Below are positions 5,541 to 9,872 of a stretch of DNA of 9,872 bases, one piece after another. This DNA is from ATZT02 sp038124905 (lineage in GTDB: Bacteria; Actinomycetota; Actinomycetes; S36-B12; UBA5976), in NCBI GenBank assembly GCA_038124905.1, contig JAYPCW010000042.1:1-9872 (forward strand), in the 5' to 3' direction. A program made the position numbers and the translations under genes. Below the pieces are notes generated by a model. It searched no databases. It saw nothing but the letters and a program-made list of their open reading frames with translations, and was not told the DNA's origin. Every line of letters begins with the position of its first letter. The first letter of the stretch is position 1.

Positions 5541-7155
5541 TGGCTTGTTTTATCAGTTTATAAAACTCTTCTCTTGTTTCTTTTGCTTTCTCAATTGGCT
5601 CAACATTAAAGACTTGGGCACTCACCCCCGGGGCTGATTTAATTTCATGCCTGGCACCCGGGTTTACTTGCTTGACTTTTAATTGCGCTAACACTTTGTC
5701 AATTTCAATTCCGTGCGAAGTTGCATAAACTCGATCAAAGTTTTTGACGCTAGCCTGCTCTAAGGTTGAGAAAATTCCCCCACCATTGTTATTTACAATC
5801 ACAAAATGTAAATTCACTGGTCTTTCGCCCAATGGCAAAGCAAATCCACTCAAGTCATGTAAAGCTGCAATATCACCAAGTAAGCAGTAGTGCTGTCTTT
5901 CTGGCTCTGCGAGCGATAAGCCGAACGCGGTCGAAACAACTCCATCTATTCCGTTAACTCCTCGATTCATAGAAACAGTTATTCCTTTTGCTGCCATAGC
6001 TTTGGCCAGATCTTTGGTGAGCATTAATTCAAAATCTCTTGCAGCCAAGCTGGCACTCAAGTGAATATGAGAGTCTGCTGCAGCATTTAAAAACAAATTA
6101 GTCACCACTTGCAATAACTCAGGCTGATTCACTTTTCTTTTGGAAGCGGCGTTTTCGGCTTTGCGATTTACTTCATTCCAAATAGCGATCCAATCTTCAG
6201 ATTGTTTGCTAGTAGGTAATTTTGCAAGTTGTTTAGTTACTACCTCTGCCCTAACTTGATCAAGAACTTTAGGTGAATTTAAGTGAATTTTTCTTTTTAC
6301 GTTAGCGAGTAATTTTGCTGTAGGGCGCGATAATCCAACTCGCCCAACAGTTAAAAGCACTTCTGGTTGTAAATCTTCGGGCAGCGCGGCTAGCACTGCA
6401 GGATGATGGCTGATCTTATTTACTGAAGCCAAAATAGGTGGCTCTGCAACTACTGGCCATTTTAAATTCGCCGCTAAATCATCTACATAAGAATCTAAAT
6501 TCTCAAAAGTAGCTCCAGCAATAATTAAGCCTTTTTTATTAATAAAGTCCTTTGGTAATTCAATAGGATCATTTTTTATTAACTGAAAGTTACCTGGCTT
6601 TGAAAATTCCAGACCTTCACTAGGGATTAATGGCTCTGAAAAATGAATATTGATATGTGCTGGCTGTGGGTTTTCTGCTATTTCATTTATTAAATCTTCT
6701 ACATCACTAGCCCAAGATGCAAGATCCTGTGTTTCACTATCCAGCGTTAAATTTAATTTTGCCGTATTGCCAAAGATATTTTCTTGATCAATAGTCTGAC
6801 TCGCTCCAGTATTAATTAATTCCTTTGGGCGATCTGCGGTGATAGCAATTAGTGGTACCTCGCTATATTTTGCTTCAACTAACGCTGGCAATAAATTTGC
6901 AGCTGCAGTACCAGAAGTGCAAACCACCACAGCTGGAGTTTTGGTTTTTAGTGCCATTCCTAAGGCAACAAAAGCTGCTGATCTCTCATCTATTCGAATT
7001 GCTAAATTAATTAATTTCTCATCGCTCGCCGCAGCTAGAGCTAGCGACAAAGCTCCATTTCTAGAGCCGGGCGAAACCACAAAATTTTTAACTCCAGCTA
7101 ATAAAAAACTGTTAACTAAGGATTCGGCACCTTGGACTGACTGCGGATTGGTCAT
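5533..7155 (-). CDS. menD: SEPHCHC synthase (2-succinyl-5-enolpyruvyl-6-hydroxy-3-cyclohexene-1-carboxylate synthase)
   Basis: This thiamine-diphosphate enzyme decarboxylates 2-oxoglutarate and adds the resulting succinyl-semialdehyde unit to isochorismate. The 540-residue product has the full three-domain layout. The N-terminal domain shows FVVSPGSRNG (25-34), the catalytic Glu57 in IDER, CTSGTAAANLLPALVEA (79-95), TADRP (106-110) and TIDQENIFG (121-129). A central domain follows. The C-terminal cofactor domain shows MNRGVNGIDG (396-405), GDIAALHDLSG (427-437) and NNNGGGIFST (455-464), the MenD version of the GDG...NN metal-diphosphate motif. The ATG directly abuts the menC stop (TGAATG) and the ribosome-binding site GGAAGGA lies in the last codons of menC, so translation is probably coupled. 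It is the last gene of the menB-menC-menD operon. Confidence 0.97.
   Translation of the reverse strand: MTNPQSVQGAESLVNSFLLAGVKNFVVSPGSRNGALSLALAAASDEKLINLAIRIDERSAAFVALGMALKTKTPAVVVCTSGTAAANLLPALVEAKYSEVPLIAITADRPKELINTGASQTIDQENIFGNTAKLNLTLDSETQDLASWASDVEDLINEIAENPQPAHINIHFSEPLIPSEGLEFSKPGNFQLIKNDPIELPKDFINKKGLIIAGATFENLDSYVDDLAANLKWPVVAEPPILASVNKISHHPAVLAALPEDLQPEVLLTVGRVGLSRPTAKLLANVKRKIHLNSPKVLDQVRAEVVTKQLAKLPTSKQSEDWIAIWNEVNRKAENAASKRKVNQPELLQVVTNLFLNAAADSHIHLSASLAARDFELMLTKDLAKAMAAKGITVSMNRGVNGIDGVVSTAFGLSLAEPERQHYCLLGDIAALHDLSGFALPLGERPVNLHFVIVNNNGGGIFSTLEQASVKNFDRVYATSHGIEIDKVLAQLKVKQVNPGARHEIKSAPGVSAQVFNVEPIEKAKETREEFYKLIKQAIN
5547..5566 (+). terminator. AU-rich hairpin with T-rich tail after menF, weak terminator candidate
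   Basis: GTTTTAT (5547-5553) and ATAAAAC (5560-5566) form a perfect 7-pair stem around a 6-base loop. It starts 6 bases after the menF stop and is followed by a pyrimidine-rich, T-heavy stretch to about 5590. The stem has only one G-C pair, so it would be weak. It also lies within the 3' end of menD on the other strand. Confidence 0.3.
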
Positions 7156-8112
7156 TCATCCTTCCAATTGCACTAGTTCGAAATAGGCAGTTTCTAATTG
7201 CCTGAACAATTTACCAACAACTGATTCTGGTGGGGTTGTGATCAAATCTGGTACCACTTTTTTTACCTCAACCATCCCTTTACTAGGAATCAAAGAGTTT
7301 GCAGTCACATCTGTTTTTAAAAGCGCGCCAGTTGCAGCACCAGCTGGCAATTCACTTAACCAAGTAGCGGCGAGTGTCGTTAAATACAGCCCGCAAGAAG
7401 AATCGAAACTGCCAGAAATAACCACTGGCTTGGTGGCCGCTTCAGCAATTAATTGAGTCCGACTAAAACCTCCCAAGGGAATTGGCTTTAGTATCCAAAA
7501 ATCTGCCCAATCAAGGTCTTTAACCCAAGTTAAATCAATTGCCTCAGTTTGTAATCTTATGGATTCGTCGATTGCTATCGGGATTCTTTGCTTTATTTTT
7601 TTTATAACCGCAAGGTCAGTGCTAGGTTCTTCAAGATATTCAACATTAAAATCTGCCAGTCCATCTAGGTAATCTTGAGTTAAGCCTGCGGTAAGAGCTT
7701 GATTGAAATCAATTCTAAAGATTGGCGAAGGTACCATTTGAGAAGTCTTCTCTAAAATCGCAAGATCTGCTGCCAGATCTTTAGCGGCAAATTTTACTTT
7801 AATGGTGTTTGATCCAACAGTTTTTACTAATTTTTCAACGCGACTTAGATCAGAAAATGGGACGATTGCATTCACGGGAACTTCAGATTTTTTTGGATTG
7901 GGTAATTGCTTCCAGCCCATTTCTACTGCAGCTTGTAACCAGCGCGCTTGATGATTAGCGCTGTGATAAGCAAATGGAGCGAATTCCCCCCAGCCATAAG
8001 GGCCTTCTAAGAGCAAACCAAATCTGGATGATTCACCGCGTAATGTGAAATCTAATTTGATTTCGAAAGGTTTGGCACCTTTCATCAAGTCAACTAACGA
8101 GGGCAAGCTCAC
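7156..8112 (-). CDS. menC: o-Succinylbenzoate synthase
   Basis: MenC dehydrates SHCHC to o-succinylbenzoate and belongs to the enolase superfamily (muconate-lactonizing subgroup). The 318-residue product keeps the expected catalytic set: the KxK base pair Lys105/Lys107 in TIKVKFA, then the metal-ligand series Asp135 in RIDFNQ, the glutamate of LEEP (161-162) and Asp182 in IAIDES. Lys209 in LKPIPLGG is the opposite-face lysine. The start is GTG, overlapping the menB stop by 4 bases (GTGA), and the protein aligns with the family from there. Its TGA abuts the menD ATG. The sequence alone cannot exclude an added N-succinyl amino acid racemase activity, known in some relatives, but the operon makes the menaquinone role firm. 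Confidence 0.94.
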   Translation of the reverse strand: MSLPSLVDLMKGAKPFEIKLDFTLRGESSRFGLLLEGPYGWGEFAPFAYHSANHQARWLQAAVEMGWKQLPNPKKSEVPVNAIVPFSDLSRVEKLVKTVGSNTIKVKFAAKDLAADLAILEKTSQMVPSPIFRIDFNQALTAGLTQDYLDGLADFNVEYLEEPSTDLAVIKKIKQRIPIAIDESIRLQTEAIDLTWVKDLDWADFWILKPIPLGGFSRTQLIAEAATKPVVISGSFDSSCGLYLTTLAATWLSELPAGAATGALLKTDVTANSLIPSKGMVEVKKVVPDLITTPPESVVGKLFRQLETAYFELVQLEG

Positions 8113-8978
8113 GGTCTACGCGGAAACTTCTTAAAGTCCGGTTTGCGTTTTTCTTTATACGCATTTCGACCTTCTTGTGCTTCTTCACTCATGTAATAAA
8201 GCAAAGTGGCATCTCCTGCTAATTGTTGAACACCGGCTATTCCCTCGTCAGCTGCATTAAATGCTGCCTTAAGTAGCCGCAACGATAATGGTGATTGCTC
8301 TAATAAAGTTTTTGCCCAAGCAACCGTTTCAATTTCTAATTCTTCGAGTGGTACAACCTTATTTACTAATCCCCAATCAAGTGCGGTTTGTGCGTCATAT
8401 TGCTTTGTCAAAAACCAAATTTCTTTTGCGCGCTTTAAGCCCACTTGTTTAGCGAGCAAGCTAGATCCGTAGCCCCCATCAAAAGACCCGACTCTTGGTC
8501 CGGTTTGCCCAAACTTTGCGTTGTCAGCGGCAATTGTTAAATCGCAAACTACGTGCAACACGTGCCCTCCGCCAATGGCAAATCCAGCAACCATGGCTAT
8601 GACTGGTTTAGGCAATCTTCTAATTTGAACTTGTAAATCCAAAACATTTAAACGGCCAATTCCTTTTTCAGCAACTGAATCATCGCCTAAATAACCGTCA
8701 TCACCACGAATAGATTGATCTCCACCCGAGCAAAAAGCTAAGTCTCCCTTGCCGCAGAGAATGATCACGCCTACTTCAGAATCATCGCGAGCCAACTCGA
8801 AGGCTTGAATTAATTCTTTTACCGTCTGCGGGCGAAAGGCATTACGTTTTTCTGGGCGATTGATCGTGATTTTTGCAATTTGATCGCAAACCGCATATTC
8901 AATGTCTTGCCACTCGCCTTGTGGCCTCCAGGCTAAGGCTGGTTTAACGGTTGAAAGGTAAGGATCCGGCTTGCTCAT
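8109..8978 (-). CDS. menB: 1,4-Dihydroxy-2-naphthoyl-CoA synthase, type I-like
   Basis: MenB closes the second ring of menaquinone from o-succinylbenzoyl-CoA (crotonase superfamily). The 289-residue product shows KRNAFRPQTV (44-53), the oxyanion-hole loop CSGGDQ (83-88), AIGGGH (134-139), FGQTGPRVGSFDGGYG (156-171) with catalytic Asp167, KEIWFLTKQYDA (185-196), and the C-terminal EEAQEGRNAYKEKRKPDF (265-282), which completes a neighbouring active site. Gly160 and Trp188 match Gly156 and Trp184 of the Escherichia coli enzyme, the residues that place the bicarbonate cofactor in type I enzymes; Mycobacterium has Asp at the glycine position. The ATG has GAGGA upstream at long spacing (11 bases). 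It is first in the operon; its TGA overlaps the menC GTG. Confidence 0.97.
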   Translation of the reverse strand: MSKPDPYLSTVKPALAWRPQGEWQDIEYAVCDQIAKITINRPEKRNAFRPQTVKELIQAFELARDDSEVGVIILCGKGDLAFCSGGDQSIRGDDGYLGDDSVAEKGIGRLNVLDLQVQIRRLPKPVIAMVAGFAIGGGHVLHVVCDLTIAADNAKFGQTGPRVGSFDGGYGSSLLAKQVGLKRAKEIWFLTKQYDAQTALDWGLVNKVVPLEELEIETVAWAKTLLEQSPLSLRLLKAAFNAADEGIAGVQQLAGDATLLYYMSEEAQEGRNAYKEKRKPDFKKFPRRP

Positions 8979-9013
8979 TTTCGAAAATTTCCTCGCTTTA
9001 GGCTTAAGACCTT
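8979..9013. promoter_or_regulatory. Divergent menB/menE intergenic region
   Basis: Only 35 bases separate the start codons of menB (minus) and menE (plus), so both promoters must lie in or overlap this gap and the coding ends. Candidate TANNNT elements are TAGGCT at 8999-9004 for menE, which would give a near-leaderless start, and TAAGGT on the minus strand at 9014-9009 for menB. Neither has a good -35. A perfect 12-base palindrome, ATTTTCGAAAAT (8977-8988), covers the menB start codon edge. Confidence 0.3.
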
Positions 9014-9872
9014 ATGGTGTCACAACCTTGGAACTTACACCTGGCCAAACCGGGCCTGGAAAACCTGCAAGAGTTAGTACAGTCAATTAAAAAAGCGCTC
9101 GCTGGTGAGCAACCTCTAATGCTTGCCCCTGCCGGTGGGCCGGCAAATGATACTTACCTTTCAGCATTACAAATTGAAAAAAATCCAATTTATGAAAATA
9201 CGGCATTAGCAATTTGCACTAGTGGTTCTACCGGGGCACCTAAAGCGGTAGAAATCTCTCAGGGTGCCTTAATTAAAAATCATGAACTGGTTAATAAAAA
9301 ATTGGCAGGCAAGGCAAATTGGGTTTTAGCTATGAATCCCGCATTTATTGGTGGTTTTAGTTTGCTAACTAGAGGTGTACTAGACGAAGGATGGACTTAC
9401 GCTCTTACTGAAACAGGAAAATTCAACGCTGACACATTTGCAAAAGTATCACTAATGGCAGCAGAAAAAAACCCCACAATCAGAACATCTCTTGTCTGGG
9501 CACAATTAATGCAGTTAGTTAATTCTGACAAACTAGAAACGCTAAAAATGTATGATGCAATTTTGGTTGGCGGATCAAGAGTTGAAAGTCAAATTTTTGA
9601 AGATTTAAAACAAGCTGGGTTGAAATTAATCAGTACTTATGGAATGACTGAAACTTGTGGTGGGGTCGTTTGGGACGGATTTGCGCTAGATGAAGTTGAG
9701 ATTCGAATTCTAGAAAAAGATGATTTCGGCACCGGACGAATTTCCATAAATTCGCCAACGAACGCTTCAGGTTATCGAAATTCCCCCGAACTCAACCGAG
9801 AGACATTTCAAGACTCATGGGTTAATACTCAAGATCTAGGGCAATTAAATTCCGAAACGTTAACGGTGATTG
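9014..9872 (+). CDS. menE: o-Succinylbenzoate-CoA ligase (C-terminus cut by window edge)
   Basis: MenE is the acyl-adenylating enzyme that activates o-succinylbenzoate to its CoA ester, the substrate of MenB. The frame is open from the ATG to the window edge, giving 286 codons. Visible are the phosphate-binding A3 motif CTSGSTGAPKAV (about residues 68-79), AMNPAFIGGFSLLTRG, VGGSR, the A5 motif YGMTETCGG, and near the end TQDLGQL, which carries the conserved Asp of the A7 motif. The short N-terminus before the A3 motif matches the compact (about 350-residue) actinobacterial MenE, so perhaps 65-80 residues, including the catalytic C-terminal lysine region, lie outside. No strong ribosome-binding site precedes the ATG; GTG at 9017 is an alternative start. 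It is divergent from menB by 35 bases. Confidence 0.94.
   Translation, partial: MVSQPWNLHLAKPGLENLQELVQSIKKALAGEQPLMLAPAGGPANDTYLSALQIEKNPIYENTALAICTSGSTGAPKAVEISQGALIKNHELVNKKLAGKANWVLAMNPAFIGGFSLLTRGVLDEGWTYALTETGKFNADTFAKVSLMAAEKNPTIRTSLVWAQLMQLVNSDKLETLKMYDAILVGGSRVESQIFEDLKQAGLKLISTYGMTETCGGVVWDGFALDEVEIRILEKDDFGTGRISINSPTNASGYRNSPELNRETFQDSWVNTQDLGQLNSETLTVI

Noticed and set aside
6839..7186. 115-codon plus-strand open frame opposite menD
   Set aside because: It is a shadow of the conserved N-terminal part of menD, with no family signature.
1..9872. tRNA or rRNA genes, insertion sequences, CRISPR repeats or phage attachment sites
   Set aside because: Coding genes fill nearly the whole window. 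The four gaps with any room (117, 67, 61 and 35 bases) show no such structure, and no direct repeats or transposase motifs were seen.

Overview
This window is core respiratory metabolism of an AT-rich bacterium. Ten genes are complete or nearly so, and a truncated gene lies at each end. Four encode subunits of proton-pumping NADH dehydrogenase (complex I: nuoA, nuoB, nuoC and the start of nuoD). The others encode menaquinone biosynthesis and modification (menF, menD, menC, menB, the start of menE, menG, and a menJ-like isoprenoid-chain reductase). Coding density is very high: the longest non-coding gap is 117 bases, and several genes overlap by 4 bases or abut directly. No RNA gene, insertion sequence, CRISPR array or phage-like gene was seen.

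Protein style points to Actinobacteria. NuoA carries the YECGIEP...PQGGGKFPIKYY signature, MenE is the short form, and the order menG - geranylgeranyl-reductase-family gene - nuoA resembles that of Streptomyces. The low GC (roughly 40 percent by eye), small gaps and leaderless-looking starts fit a streamlined low-GC actinobacterium such as the freshwater acI/Nanopelagicales group. The lineage is an inference, not a demonstrated assignment.

Layout: positions 1-2136 (minus strand) hold nuoA-B-C-D, tightly coupled. A 117-base gap (2137-2253) holds a hairpin, a possible promoter and a candidate Rex-type NADH/NAD+-sensing operator. Positions 2254-4258 (minus) hold menG then the menJ-like reductase, reading toward nuo. 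A 61-base divergent gap (4259-4319) carries a good candidate leaderless promoter for menF (4320-5540, plus). menF ends tail-to-tail with menD, overlapping it by 8 bases. Positions 5533-8978 (minus) hold an operon menB-menC-menD with overlapping or abutting junctions. A 35-base divergent gap leads to menE (from 9014, plus), which runs off the window.

Together: MenF converts chorismate to isochorismate, MenD adds the succinyl-semialdehyde unit from 2-oxoglutarate, MenC forms o-succinylbenzoate, MenE makes its CoA ester and MenB closes the naphthoate ring. After steps not encoded here (MenH, the DHNA-CoA thioesterase, MenA), MenG methylates the ring and the MenJ-like protein probably saturates part of the isoprenoid tail. 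Complex I then reduces the finished menaquinone. I see no novel system. The points worth a second look are the Rex-like site before nuo, a bicarbonate-type (type I) MenB in a probable actinobacterium, and the compact divergent and convergent gene junctions.
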